This document shows positions 36,701 to 48,193 of a stretch of DNA of 64,000 bases, in pieces. The position numbers and the translations under genes are program-made. The stretch lies in NCBI GenBank assembly GCA_903813345.2, contig CAIIXF020000001.1, positions 43,059,366 to 43,123,365 on the forward strand. Reading direction: 5' to 3'. Below the pieces are notes generated by a model, which did not search any database, was not told the DNA's origin, and saw nothing but the letters and a program-made list of their open reading frames with translations. The DNA is from Owenia fusiformis (lineage: Eukaryota; Annelida; Polychaeta; Sabellida; Oweniidae). Within the stretch, counting starts at the first letter, position 1. Every line of letters begins with the position of its first letter.

Positions 36701-39700
36701 AATAAATATTTAAAAGTTGTAGCTTTCAGTTTTTTATTTTTTCATTTTGAGCTTACGTCCCTGTTGATGGTGTTAAATGTTATTATGTCCCATAGAATAA
36801 TCTTAAGGCATTTGTCTATCTTGTTCAATGAGATTATCATAGGATTATAGGATAACAACATAAGCCATGTTTGTCATTAATTCCAGAGATACATGAACTT
36901 AACAGCAAAACAAAAAACAACATCTTCCTTATCTAAAAAGAATCCTGTCTTTTAGAAAATATAGTGTCCCATTTTCTCTAGTTCTGTTTCAATACAACAC
37001 TGTTTCTACTGGGATAACACCAGATTCTGTCACATTCATTTTATCGCTCGTTTACACCAGATTTTAGCAAAACATGAAAACCCCTTAAATTCATTTGCAG
37101 GTATGATTGTGATTACTGAGGGAATGGTTGGCTTGCCTGACACATCATTGTTTGAGTCTCTCCTAGTGCAGCTACGTAACAGCACAATCGCCTGCTCATT
37201 TATCCAAGTGGGCAGCAAGAACTGTGCGGGCAGTGGTTGGGGTCACATGGCCTATGTTGAGTTGATGCAGTTTATCGCAACAGCAACGTTTGGTGCCTTT
37301 TTCGCAAATGCTCCTGTAGTGGTAAGTCACTTGTTTTTTTTTAGAATTTTACTTCATAATTATTTTTCTTTGTTTTACCTTCCACATACACATGCACATT
37401 GCATCATCTTTGGTTTTTCACCAGCCACCAACTTTTTTGAATACAAAGAATTTGTAAGTCTTTTAACTTAACAACCACCATTCCTTCAGTTCTCAGCTGT
37501 AACCCCAGTGACCTTACATATTTGAGTCGAATTGTTTTACATTATGTTTACATTTGTATTTCTTGATGTTATTGCAGCCTTTGGAGGCTGAAGGGGAGGA
37601 GGGTCTGAACATATACCACAAAGCATTCTTCCTATGGAGCTTCCAGAAAGGTCTTGAAGGGTTCAATGTAGATGTCTCTAGTCAGCTCTCAAAAGTGAAG
37701 AAACCTGCTGAAGAATTGGTTTGGTCTGAAAGGTAACCTCAGAATTAGTGATGGAATTTCTTTGGAAGTAAAAAAAGTGGCAGATTTAGATGGGGGGGGG
37801 GGGGTGGTGCACATATTTTAGATTACAGAATTAATTTAATTTACCAATACAACTTCTAATTATTGCCTTCATTTATGCGTAGACAGAAAGAGAATGATTT
37901 AGACATATATGCCTCTCCCTCTCCAAAATGTTAAAAGTGTAATGTACAAGGGTTGATCATAAAGTTCTCACAATATCTCAATTCACATGAAGATAGTCAT
38001 GTTTAATGTTTAATGGGAGTATGGTATTCTAGTAAGTTTTTTTTTATTTGCCCTTGGTACCTTGATTATAGGTTACTATGGCAATCATTTCTTATTTAGT
38101 ATTTCTGTTACACTGATTCTTGCTTGATTAATAAGGCACTCTTTGCTGCACATTCTGTATTAAAATATATTAAAAATAAAGAAATTAGAGAGATACTGTG
38201 AGAACTTTATGATCAACCATTGTGTGACACCTTAGATTCTGTATCCTCTATTTTTTGCTATAATTATGTTAACCAATCTTTCTTGAATTCATTTTATAGA
38301 ATACTCACTCCATCTGGAAGTAGCATTTGGGAACCTATCATAATGCGCAAGAAACAATTGGAGAAAACGCTACAAAGTCCATTAGCGAGTATTATATCGC
38401 TGCGGCTTAGGGAGGGCTATACAATCAAACATGTCACGATAAAAGGTATTGCCTTGTCTTTTATTACTTAACATGTAGAAATAGTATGCATTGTACAAGT
38501 ATTACATTTTAAATTTGGTGCAGGTGGAATGTGTTTAACCTGTTTCATTTTATTCATATTCTGATCTCAGAATTTCTATTGAAAGATATATTTATTACTT
38601 TGTCTATTGGACTGTAAATATGAAGTATTACACCCATGTTCATTAAATGCCCCACCCATATTCCTTGTGGATACAAGATAAGCTATACAACACCTTAAAG
38701 TGTAAGATGAGATCTAAAATATAGTGTTTAAAATTAGTGAAGCTCTGTCAGTGATAGGCCCTTGTGTAATTTGTTTATATTCCCTTCTACCTGAACAGGT
38801 GAGAGTCAAATAGAGGTGTGCCTTATGCTGCCTTGGAGGGACCATGTCAAAATAGAATATACAGCATCATCTGTCTGGCCCCTCAGCAGAACTAAGTAAG
38901 TGGTTTATACATACCATCATATATTTTCAAGACCATAATAATTATTATTTTGATCATGGACATATATTTATTTTAAAACTCTCGTTAATATTACATCATG
39001 CAATCCCATCTTACTTTTTATTATCGTACCTAACAAGAGGTACGATATTGTAGTCAGCTTGACGGGCGGCGGGCGGGCGGCGTCTCACTTTTCAGTAGGG
39101 ATGGGACGGTTCGGTTCGGTTCGGTTTTTCGGATCATCAGCCGTCGGTTCGGTTTTTTTCGGTTCGGTTCATTCATTTTAAGGATTTGTATTAATTGACA
39201 TGATTAGCTGCTTTGTCTCTGATGTTATAACAATATTTTATAGATGGAATTTTATGTTATAGTATTTCATGAACAATACATATTATTTAGAATACACGAC
39301 TAAAGAATATAGTACCAGGGACCACATGATTGATTACCGAGGGATACGAATACGCGGATACGAAACGAATCTAGTAAACGAGTGAGCTAGCAACAGACAA
39401 GACAGACAAGACTAGGAATATCAAAAATGTTGCTGTAAAACAGTGTTTTTAACTGTTTTATTGATACTTGACCAATGAAATATTAATCCGAAAACGATCC
39501 GAAAAGCTGATCCGAAAGTAGGGCCGTGATCCGAAAACCGATCCGAAGGCTATGAACCACGGTTTTTCGGTATTTCGGTTATCTGTCCCACCCCTACTTC
39601 TCAGCTTGTCTACAGGTTTCCAGCCAAACCATTTGAGGGATTCATCTGAAATTTTCAGGGATGTTTCTACATATCAAAGTCAAGAACTGATTAGTTTTTG

Positions 39701-42700
39701 GGCATTCTGGGTAAATTTTAAGGTGGCCATTTTGGATTTTCGGTCCTAAAATCTTCACTTTCAAGACTTGTGTACAGGTTTTCAGCCAAACCATTTGAGG
39801 CATTCATCTGAAATTTTCAGGCATGTTTCTACATATCAACGTCAAGAACTGATTAGTTTTTGGGCATTCTGGGTAAATTTTAAGGTGGCCATTTTGGATT
39901 TTCCGTCCTAAAATCTTTACTTTCAAGACTTGTCTACAGGTTTCCAGCCAAACCTTTTGAGGGATTCATCTGAAATTTTCAGGGATGTTTCTACATATCA
40001 ACGTCAAGAACTGATTAGTTTTTGGGCATTCTGGGTAAATTTTAAGGTGGCCATTTTGGATTTTCTGTCCTAAAATCTTCACTTTCAAGACTTGTCTACA
40101 GATTTTCAGCCACACCATTTGAGGGATTCATCTGAAATTTTCAGGGATGTTTCTACATATCAACATCAAGAACTGATTAGTTTTTGGGCATTCTGGTTAA
40201 ATTTTAAGGTGGCCATTTTGGATTTTCTGTCCTAAAATCTTCACTTTCAAGACTTGTCTACAGATTTTCAGCCAAACCATTTGAGGGATTCATCTGAAAT
40301 TTTCAGGGATGTTTCTACATATCAACGTCAAGAACTGATTGGTTTTTGGGCATTCTGGGTAAATTTTAAGGTGGCCATTTTGGATTTTCCGTCCTAAAAT
40401 CTTCACTTTCAAGACTTGTCTACAGGTCAAAGTCAAATGGCCAAACCATTTGAGGGATTCATCTGGAATTTTCAGGGATGTTTCTACATATCAACGTCAA
40501 GAACTGATTAGTTTTTGGGCATTCTGGGTAAATGTTAAGGCTGCCATTTTAGATTTTCCGTCCTAAAATCTTGTCTATCGAGGCTTGTCTACAGGTTTTC
40601 AGCCAAACCGTTCAAATTTTTACATATGTTACACAGTGATAAGTTCTAGAGCTGATTAACTTTTCTGCGGCCATCTTGCTTTCTTGGTCAACAAGACCAC
40701 AATGCTGTGTTTTAGGTACGATATTGTTCACCTCTGTGCCTTGTTAATAATTTTAATCCAATTTAACAACACTGATTACAATTAAGAACCTCGTTTATTG
40801 CTTTGGAGTTCCTCTCGGCTTTTTCATTTACTCATTATGTGACCTCTCATTGATAATACCACTCATATATGCACAAATGATTCCTCCTTTTAGTCGAGTA
40901 GCTCAAGTGACAGTAAATGTTGAAGGCAGCTATGAGTTCCTACATGACGTCACCTGCTCTGTCACTAAACCATTCAAGAGCAGATACAGATCAGCAATGG
41001 TGAAACGATACAGGCACACTATACAAGGGTAGCTATAATGTTATTTCACAGGTTAAATACATTCCCAAAAATATTGTCAATTTAAGAATTTTCATTATTC
41101 GTACCATTCCTAATGAGTTTTATTTTCTAGAAATCCATAATAATAGTGCAAACCTCTTATTCTTCAAAATTATGTCCATGTATTTTATTTGAAAGAAAGT
41201 TTCACTTCTGATCTCTATTGCTGTAGTGTTAACAATGATTTATACTGAGGAAAGTCTTGTACACAATGTACTCTACTTGTACAATGTATTATTCTAGGGA
41301 AAGTCTTGTATACAATGTATTATTCTAAGGGAAGTCTTGTATACAATGTATTATGCATGGAATTCTTGTGCACAAAGTATTATCCCATGTGAAGTCTTGC
41401 AAGGCTGAGATGACTCATATTAAATATTTGTTTCAGATTAACCCAAACAGACTGCTTGTTGGTACATTTGGAATCATTTGCCACCAATCCAGTGTTTTAC
41501 CAGATACCAGAGAGGCTGTTGAATGGTGTACCTCTCTTCTACCAACCTCCCAACACCACAAATCCTGTACTTTCTATGCAACATAGCTCAAAGTAAAGTA
41601 TTGTATAAATGTTGATTTAAAGAAAGTATCAACACATTGGTCATTTATTATCCCACCGAACGAAGTTCGTGAGGGATATAGGAAAGCCGTTCGTCCGTCC
41701 GTCCGTCCGTTCGTCCGTCTGTCCGTCCGTCCGTCTGTTTGTCCGGGCGATAACTCAAATACCGTTTCACGGATTTGATTCAAATTTTATAGACTTATGC
41801 CTTATGGGTGTAGGACCTCTGCTCGAGAAGGAATTTTCAATATGGCCACTGAATTCAAAATGGTCGCCATTTTTCGTAAAAAATGTAATCTTTAATAACT
41901 CAAATACTAGTTTGCGGATTTGGTTCAAATTTTATATGCTGATGCCTAGGGACACAGTAGATATGTTCGAGTAAAAATTTTCAAGATGGCGGCTAGATTT
42001 CAAAATGGTGGCCATTTTTCGTAAAAAAACTTAATCTTTGATAACTCAAATACCAGTGAACGGATTTGGCTCAAATTTTATATGATAATGCCTAGCAACA
42101 CAATTGATCTGTTCAAGAAAGAATTTTCAAGATGGCGGCTTGATATTCAAAATGGCGGCCATTTTTCGTAAAAAAAGGTAATCTTTGATAACTCAAATAC
42201 CAGTAAACGGATTTGGCTCAAATTTTATATGATGATGCCTAGGGACACAATAGATCTGTTCAAGAAAGAATTTTCAAGATGGCGGCTTGATATTCAAAAT
42301 GGCAGCCATTTTTCGTAAAAAAAGGTAATCTTTGATAACTCAAATACCAGTGAATGGATTTGGCTCAAATTTTATATGATGATGCCTAGGGACAAAGGAG
42401 ATCTGTTCGAGAAAGAATTTTCAAGATGGCGGCTGAATTTCAAAATGGACGCCATTTTTCGTAAAAAACGTAATTTTTGATAACTCAAATACCAGTGAGC
42501 AGATTTGGCTCATTTTTAAGATGGTGGCTGAATTTCAAAATGGTAGCCATTTTTCATAAGAAAAAACGTAATCTTTGATAAGTCAAATACCAGTGAACAG
42601 ATTTGGTTCAAATTTTATATGCTGATGCCTAGAAACACAGTAGCTCTGTTCGAGAAAAAAATTTTAAGATGGTGGCTGATCTTCAGAATGGCTGCCATTT

Positions 42701-45700
42701 TTCATTTTCATTTTCGTAATCTTTGGTAACTCAACTGCCGTTCGGTGGGATTTGCTACTCCGTGGAGTTGCTGTTTTTCTAGTTGTTGTCATATTTTGCA
42801 ATTTGAATTTGGATTTTATTTTTAGTTCACTTTATTAATTCTGTTGTTAAAAACTGATTCTTTAACCATTGATTTCAATTTCCTAATTTTAATATTTGAA
42901 AATATTTGTGCCAATATAATTTATTTGACAATATTTATATATCGTTTTCAGGGACAGTGTACTGTCACAGTTTGCTTCCTTTTGGAAACCAGTGGTCATG
43001 CTAGACATCAATATATGGTAAGAAATGTATATTATATATGTATCTGAACTCTTCTCGAAATACCTAGCTATCAGAAACATGGATGTTTGTTAAAAATATT
43101 TCAAATATATATTGATTAAAGTAAAATATTGATGATGTTCTGTTAATAAGCAAAATGTAATCATTAATTTTACATTATATTATTACAGGCAAAAGTGGAT
43201 GCATACTCACAGGATCGGGATAATTCTCGAGCATGATGCTCCACTTGGGCGCCATCTACATATCCCAAACTCTACTGGTCGCTACAGTAATGCCCTCTGT
43301 AGACAAGCACTGACATCACTGAATGTACTCTTGCGGGACTGGTGTACATTTGTGTTGATGGAGAACCATTCATATATTAAATTGCTCTTTAGGTAAATGC
43401 AGATTGAAATTGATGGTGTCTTGTGTAAATTCTAGCAGGAGTAAATTATCAGTTTATCAAATACTAGAATAGGTTAATGAAAACACAGAATTAAATTCTG
43501 CGCTCAGGGCTGATGTGAAAAAGTCAATCCAACCTAGTGGGGATTGAACCTATGACTCCCTGCTTTCCAGGTTATTGCTCTTCCACTGAGCTATAATCAA
43601 ATACTACAATAGTAGAATACTGTATAAGCGGTATTTAATCCGAGTGGTTAATTTTCCGAATGGTCAAATTTCATCATTTTCCTAATTTAAATTTTCCTAA
43701 TGACAAGAAACCTCCCATTGGATAACATTATAAAGACAATATTTCCGACATTTAATTTTCCGAACCTGGCAAAAATTAGGAAATAGGCAAATTAAATGAT
43801 TAGGCAAAACTACCACTTATACAGTATTAGCCACTATTTTGCAGGAATTTCTTATGTAGTAATGTTTCACTTTTGTACATTGTGATTTACTGTATTTAGC
43901 TTTTTGGTTGTAATATTTACTTGTTTATTTCAGTGAACAGGATAAACCTCCCACATCATTCTACTTACTTAGAGTTACATCTAAACCTCCATGTATGGTG
44001 CTACGTCTTGCATTTCTAGGAGGAACTCCAGGTTCAGAAAGACATCAGGTAAAATTTGATGATGTGTAACAAGCCTTTCTGCCCTATAGAATGTGAATAA
44101 GAATGAGGCTTATACAAATCTTGTAGATGTTCTTGACTCTGTTGGCATCAATTAAAATATTAACTATAACTTTATTTTCGGCTTAGATTGTCCAGCAGTT
44201 GAAAGAGAAGGTGCTGGATTTGGGGTTCCCACAGAGGGGGACGCAGACTGAGGAGAAGCCTAAAGGGAAGTTAGGGGGAAAGCAGGGTAATCAGGGTGTG
44301 CATGTTGAAGTTCACACCCCTCCCCTACAGAGACATTGGGCAGACATCAACTGCTGTGTCTCTTCATCAAAACCTGTAGAGAAAATCCTCATGAGGTGAG
44401 TGAAAATATTCACAAACTGAGTAAACACACTCCTCATGGGGAGCAAAAATATTCACAAACTGAGTAAACATATTCCTCAAGGGGATTGAAAATATTCACA
44501 GACTAAATAACTATTCCACAAGGTGAGTGAAAATATTCACAAACTGATAAAAATATCCCACAAGGCGAGTAAAAATATTCACAACCTGAGTAAATGTCAC
44601 ACAAATTGAGTGAAAAAATTTGTGTAGGATATTTAGTATTCATGAGATTTTAGAAATCTATGTGAGAAAAAGATAATACTCATAAAATTAATTTGAGAAA
44701 AAACACCCGAAGCAGATGGCATAGTATACTCATCAACAACATCACATTAACTCTTTAAACAATGATTGAAATCTCTATATTTTTTCAGATATGAGCGTCT
44801 CCCAGATAACTTTATGTCCCTGCAGCCAGTCCACAGAGAGCAGTCACACCATGTCTTATTCCAATCCCAGCAATCTCAGAAGATGGCATCTAGCATGTAT
44901 AATATACTGTCTCGCTATTTGTTCCACCAGCGCTGGGTGTGGTCAGTGCAGTATGGGAGTGCTACCTCCATTTCAATGCAAGCTATAGGCCGAGTTCTTG
45001 CCACTCTTACAAAGTATGTGTCATTTAAATTAAAGTGTTTCTGAATCATCTTGTTTAGATGGTATGTTAATGTCCACGAAATGTAGTGTTCTGTCTCGAC
45101 TATTATAAGCTGCACAATTTTAAAACCATACTTAATGGGATATATTAGGGTAAATGTTATATACATAATCAGGTCATTACCGAGATAATGTATAAAGGGT
45201 ACTACATGTACATGTTATTTTTTCTTATTTTTCCCATCAAAGTAATTGTCCACTTTTTCAGGTTGAGACTTCAGGAAGGTTTCAACATTGCACATACCAA
45301 TTCTGGTATTATAAACCTTGTAGTGGAAGTACAGATGAAGGTAAATGTCTCTCATGAATATATCAAATTCTTTTATTTCTAAAATCTGAAAAGTAAAAAA
45401 TATATAAAAATATAAAAGTACTTGTCTCCTTATAAACCAACCTTCAAGCTAAAAGAAAAAGAACAACAACAAATAATGTATTTATTAACAGATTGTCTCA
45501 GATTTATCTCAGATTTGTCTTTATTTTAGGTTCCCATATGTGGTAAGGAGACTCCAGAAGAGAACCAACTCCAACAACAAGACAGTTTAAACACAGTTGA
45601 TCTCAGACCATGCACAGTGCAATATATTTTATTCCCACCACACACAAACACTTCTAACAAAGAGGGGTATATCTTAAATCTTTTATAATTGCAAAAACTA

Positions 45701-46039
45701 AAGCATAGTAGATTAGTATTGGTAATGTAGTCATTCAAGCTTGTTTAGTGTCTACATTATGAATTTTATGTGTTCATTGCACAAGAATTATTATTTTAAT
45801 GTATTTTTTGTAAGACAATTCTTTGTGAAAATAAATGTGCTCATTGACTTTCAAAAAACGCTTTTGACTTTTTCAGTATGTCAGAAGATGGCTTAGAAGG
45901 TGAAGAAACGACCGAAGCTGACGGTGAATTGCAATTGATCACAGAATGCTGGGTGGAGCCTCAGTATGGAACTGTCGTCAACAGCACCCCCGAGAGATCC
46001 CACTTTGATGGCTTGTCATACAGAGATATCCCAACAGCT
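30751..46039 (+). CDS. SZT2: SZT2, KICSTOR complex subunit (first 21 coding exons; 3' part not found)
   Basis: Exons: 30751-30783, 34004-34129, 34648-34827, 35128-35205, 35550-35642, 36078-36212, 36485-36662, 37101-37321, 37578-37732, 38300-38445, 38799-38895, 40894-41028, 41437-41592, 42952-43017, 43189-43392, 43934-44048, 44187-44395, 44789-45013, 45262-45340, 45530-45666 and 45877-46039. All junctions are GT-AG with compatible phases, giving 977 codons. Matches to vertebrate SZT2 run in order: QVYLLMTEEYRISRNIRASW, YRLVFALDLSPS, GILALQLLPENTSAGMIVIT, SLRLREGYTIKHVTIK, EGSYEFLHDVTCSV, LEHDAPLGRHLHIPNSTGRY, SRYLFHQRWVWSV and ITECWVEPQYGTV. SZT2 joins KPTN, ITFG2 and KICS2 to bring GATOR1 to the lysosome and restrain mTORC1. 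Vertebrate SZT2 is about 3,400 aa, so roughly the N-terminal third is here. The last exon ends in GCT|GTAAGT, implying more exons downstream. Confidence 0.93.
30887..33015. mobile_element. Nest of palindromic elements in SZT2 intron 1
   Basis: A ~150-bp block A (CACTTCGAGAGCCATGTTAG onward, ending at CATCAATCCGTGTA) occurs at 30887 and 32584. An inverted partial copy is at 32150-32232. A palindromic block C (31866-32150, ends GTAAGTATTGGAGCGCTG and its reverse complement) recurs inverted at 32733-33015. In the first copy A and C are separated by a TA-inserted element at 31039-31865. In the second copy they are directly joined, which shows the empty site. No transposase ORF. Confidence 0.75.
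31039..31865. mobile_element. TA-inserted element with ~128 bp near-perfect inverted repeats
   Basis: The ends CTATTTTTTTCAAGGCC and GGCCTTGAAAAAAATAG are flanked by TA (31037-38 and 31866-67). The two ~128-bp arms (31039-31166 and 31738-31865) differ at about one base, which indicates recent insertion or homogenisation. The empty site is seen at about 32733, where CCGTGTAAGTATTGG is uninterrupted. The target suits Tc1/mariner-type transposition. The interior has no recognised transposase. Confidence 0.85.
33250..33574 (+). mobile_element. 3' part of a Helitron-type element
   Basis: The sequence resembles the interior of the copy at 53941-54672 (AAAAGTAGTGGAG, TTTGATGAAAT, CCATTTTGAAAAA words). 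It ends GGGATTTGCTACACC...GCTGTTATCTAA followed by T. The 5' end is not identifiable. It lies in SZT2 intron 1. Confidence 0.6.
37947..38222. mobile_element. Mariner-like MITE in SZT2 intron 9
   Basis: The left end CAAGGGTTGATCATAAAGTT follows TA. The right end GATCAACCATTG is its inverted partner, with GTGAGAACTTTATGATC continuing the match inward. The right TA is changed to TG. No ORF. It lies 78 bp before exon 10. Confidence 0.65.
39024..40745 (+). mobile_element. Element with 5' palindrome and seven ~162-bp internal repeats (SZT2 intron 11)
   Basis: It starts with a palindrome (TCGTACCT, AACA, AGAGGTACGA) followed by TATTGT. It ends with AGGTACGATATTGTTCACCT and then CTGTGCCTTGTT, so the subterminal word AGGTACGATATTGT occurs at both ends. 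Units of about 162 bp from 39603 to 40640 each begin near ACTTGTCTACAGGTTTTCAG and contain GGTGGCCATTTTGGATTTTC. A hAT-like element splits the left part at 39096-39596. The layout parallels family A. No ORF of note. Confidence 0.7.
39096..39596. mobile_element. hAT-like MITE inserted in another repeat
   Basis: The ends TAGGGATGGGACGGTTCGGT and (in reverse) TAGGGGTGGGACAG are inverted. The flanks CTTTTCAG (39088-39095) and CTTCTCAG (39597-39604) form an 8-bp target duplication with one mismatch. No transposase in its 501 bp. Confidence 0.75.
41270..41395. repeat. Short tandem repeat in SZT2 intron 12
   Basis: Three to four units of about 35 bp read like GTCTTGTATACAATGTATTA followed by TTCTAGGGAA. 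It ends about 45 bp before the exon 13 acceptor. Confidence 0.65.
41651..42782 (+). mobile_element. Helitron-type element, 1,132 bp (SZT2 intron 13)
   Basis: The 5' end is A|TCCCACCGAACGAAGTTCG, and the 3' end is GCTGTTTTTCTAG|T. CGTTCGGTGGGA near the 3' end is the exact reverse complement of the 5' TCCCACCGAACG. A short hairpin (ACTCC, GT, GGAGT) stands just before the CTAG end. A CCGTCCGTCCGTCC tract lies near the 5' end. Several ~125-150 bp units follow, each with AAATGGCGGCCATTTTTCGT-like words and ATAACTCAAATACC. It is non-autonomous, with no Rep/helicase ORF. Confidence 0.75.
43512..43598 (-). mobile_element. tRNA-derived SINE head
   Basis: On the minus strand a TATAGCTCAGTGGAAGAGC A-box-type sequence (43576-43594) and a GGTTCAATCCC B box (43540-43550) stand at tRNA-like spacing. 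A matching acceptor stem is missing. It lies in SZT2 intron 15 beside a MITE at 43620. Confidence 0.65.
43620..43824. mobile_element. TA-flanked 205-bp MITE
   Basis: The ends CTGTATAAGCGGTA and (in reverse) CTGTATAAGTGGTAG are inverted, with TA on both sides (43618-19 and 43825-26). The interior repeats TTTTCCGAA/TTTCCTAAT words. No ORF. It lies in SZT2 intron 15. Confidence 0.75.
44396..44600 (+). repeat. Minisatellite that begins at the SZT2 exon 17 splice donor
   Basis: Five to six units of about 40-45 bp carry (C)AAGGTGAGTGAAAATATTCAC and CAAACTGAGTAAA-like words. The first unit's GTGAGT is the real donor of exon 17. Later units keep versions of it: GGAGCA, GGATTG, an intact GTGAGT near 44523, and CGAGTA. 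Confidence 0.75.
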
Positions 46040-46432
46040 GTAAGTTATTGGAATTTTTTTAAAGCAAAATTTTTATTGCACTTTTTTGCAATATTGTAAC
46101 TGTTGATGATGTTTGGTCCAGGTAATTTTAGTGTCATAATATTTGTCGTGGTTATGATTGAATGGGTGTATAGCGTATTGCCAGATTTTGATGAAGTTTT
46201 ATGTCTCATATTACATAGATCATTCTTTAGATTACATATATGTGCTTTTATGCTTTTTGTTTTTTCACTTGCGTTTTTTTAGATACATGCAATATTTGAG
46301 ATATGTTCATCATATATCTGATACGTGATTATTTTTCAACATTGTTCACATTCATCATATGGCACTCAGACACACAGACATGCACTTATTTTTACTATGT
46401 GTCATAAATATGTACCATCTCGAGTTTATTAT

Positions 46433-46580
46433 GTCACCACCAGAAGCTGTGACATATTGTTATAGTCTCCAAATGTTTTTTGGATGGTGTTTGCCGGTTG
46501 GTATTTGGTGGTTGGCAGTCAGCATCTGTAACATTGACATTTTGCATGTCAACACATTGTTGTTATCTCCACAAAAACAG
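46433..46580 (+). mobile_element. Family-A element, short diverged copy
   Basis: The palindromic start GTCACCACCAGAAGCTGTGA is followed by CATATTGT and GGTTGGCAGTCAGCATCTGT, as in the copy at 54958. The 3' end GACATTTTGCATGTCAA is diverged. Confidence 0.55.
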
Positions 46581-46756
46581 AGTGTTCTGTATCTAGTGGC
46601 ATCTTGATATAAAAACTGCCACATAAAACTGATCATCATTTAAAGATATTTAGACTTGTAATTCATCATATGGAACACTTGATATAGCCTTGTACAGTGG
46701 TGACATCTTTATGTTGAATCAAAACATGTTGATTTTCATTGAACTCAGCCTTACCA

Positions 46757-47330
46757 ATAGACTAGAGGTTCTAAATTAAGTCAAAATGATATTATATTTG
46801 AAATCTACTACATCTAGAAATGAGGTTTCAAAAATTGTTAATCGACTTTAAAATTTTAGTTTTCTTTGTAAAACTGATTTCTAGGTCAGGTAGATTCTCC
46901 ATAGAGCCCATGTTATAAAATCATGAAAAGTGAAATATCTTTATTTGTAATGGGCATATTTTCAGTTGTGTAATTATCAAACTTGAAAAGGTTATATCAA
47001 AATAGATTGGAGTTGAGAGGAAACTTTTCCTGTACCTGCCATGTTACTTGACCCAAATTAGCCATCTGGGGGTGAAACTGGCAACGACCTTCTGCCACCT
47101 TGGTAATTCTTGAACTGTTGATGAAGTGTCTGCACTGTGCATGTATGTGCAATATGATTTCTAGGTTATTGAGTGGATTTCCCATAGAGCCCATGGTATA
47201 AAATCATGAAAATGAAAAATCTTCTTTATTAAATGGATCGTGCATTCTTTTTCTGGTCAGAATTATATGAAAATAATGGAACAGTATTGTGGAAGTAGAA
47301 TTGGTAACTACCAACAGGGACGCACTAGAT
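46757..47330. mobile_element. Family-F MITE, second copy
   Basis: It opens with CCAATAGACTAGAGG. It shares ATTTGAAATCTAC, TTTCAAAAATTGTTAATCGA and CCATAGAGCCCATG-type words with 25580-25992 in the same order. Part of it is duplicated internally near 47157-47215. No ORF. Confidence 0.55.
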
Positions 47331-47820
47331 AACTGAATCGGTCTATTTTTCTCAAGAAATCTAGTTTGTTGCTTTAGAATATACAACTTATATATTTCAT
47401 AAATTGTCTTATCTAGACTCTAGTTGAGTTATACAGCGTTATCTGTTTATTGACTGGACTTTGCACATGTGACTAGGATGATTTACAATGCTAGCTATAT
47501 GACAATAAGTACATGTTTGATATTGGCATTGATTTTTATATTGCAAATATGCTAATGAAGAAATATTATAAGCTCCTGATTACCAAAGACCCTTTAGAGA
47601 AATGTGCTCATATACAGTATATGTTAAATAACTATACATACTGGTAGTATGTATTTAACCCACACTAATAAAGGGTAGAACCTGTGGGGCTTTAATATAC
47701 TATGAAGGTTGAACCTGAAAGTGGTTTTCCCTTACTCTATCAGAGTTCTATATGTATTGTTTCTACAGGCTGTATTGTTTTTACACAAAAAGTGCCACCA
47801 ACATAGTGTTGTAAAACTTA

Positions 47821-48193
47821 CTTTAGCACATTAAATCTAGACTCCATGGAGTAGCTCCACAAGTAGATGTGCTTTCATGAGTGTTACAAGATGAGCTCTG
47901 AATGTTGTCCATTTCATAGCAGGTACATCTGGGTTCTACTGGCAGTTCCCTTTCGAGTGGCCACCACATTCGTATTACATGAACCATACAGATTTTTATC
48001 TCTACCCTAAAACAATAGAAGGCCCGAAGAGAGAGATCACCATAAAGACCAGGGCCATTTCAATGGAATAATATGTTAGGATTGTCAATAGTAGAATCAA
48101 GTAGAATCCAGGTGTGGACAACATCTAGTTAAGCCAGTCATCCGAGACTTCTTTTGGAACTGCTCCATGGAGTCTAGTTTTAATGTGCTGAAG
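47821..48193. mobile_element. MITE with ~40-bp inverted repeats
   Basis: The left arm TAGCACATTAAATCTAGACT continues with CCATGGAGTAGCTCCA. It is matched in reverse by GGAACTGCTCCATGGAGTCT continuing with AGTTTTAATGTGCT near 48155-48190. No clear target duplication and no ORF. Confidence 0.65.

Noticed and set aside
39603-40640. CRISPR-like array of regular repeats
   Set aside because: Units of about 162 bp are contiguous with no unique spacers, in an animal intron. It is a minisatellite inside a transposon.
43512-43598. Functional tRNA gene
   Set aside because: Internal promoter boxes are present, but no acceptor stem pairs and the anticodon arm is poor.
46040-46099. Read-through of SZT2 exon 21 to a stop at 46099
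   Set aside because: The GTAAGT donor at 46040 is strong, and the extension is low-complexity (Phe/Lys/Leu) with no match to SZT2.
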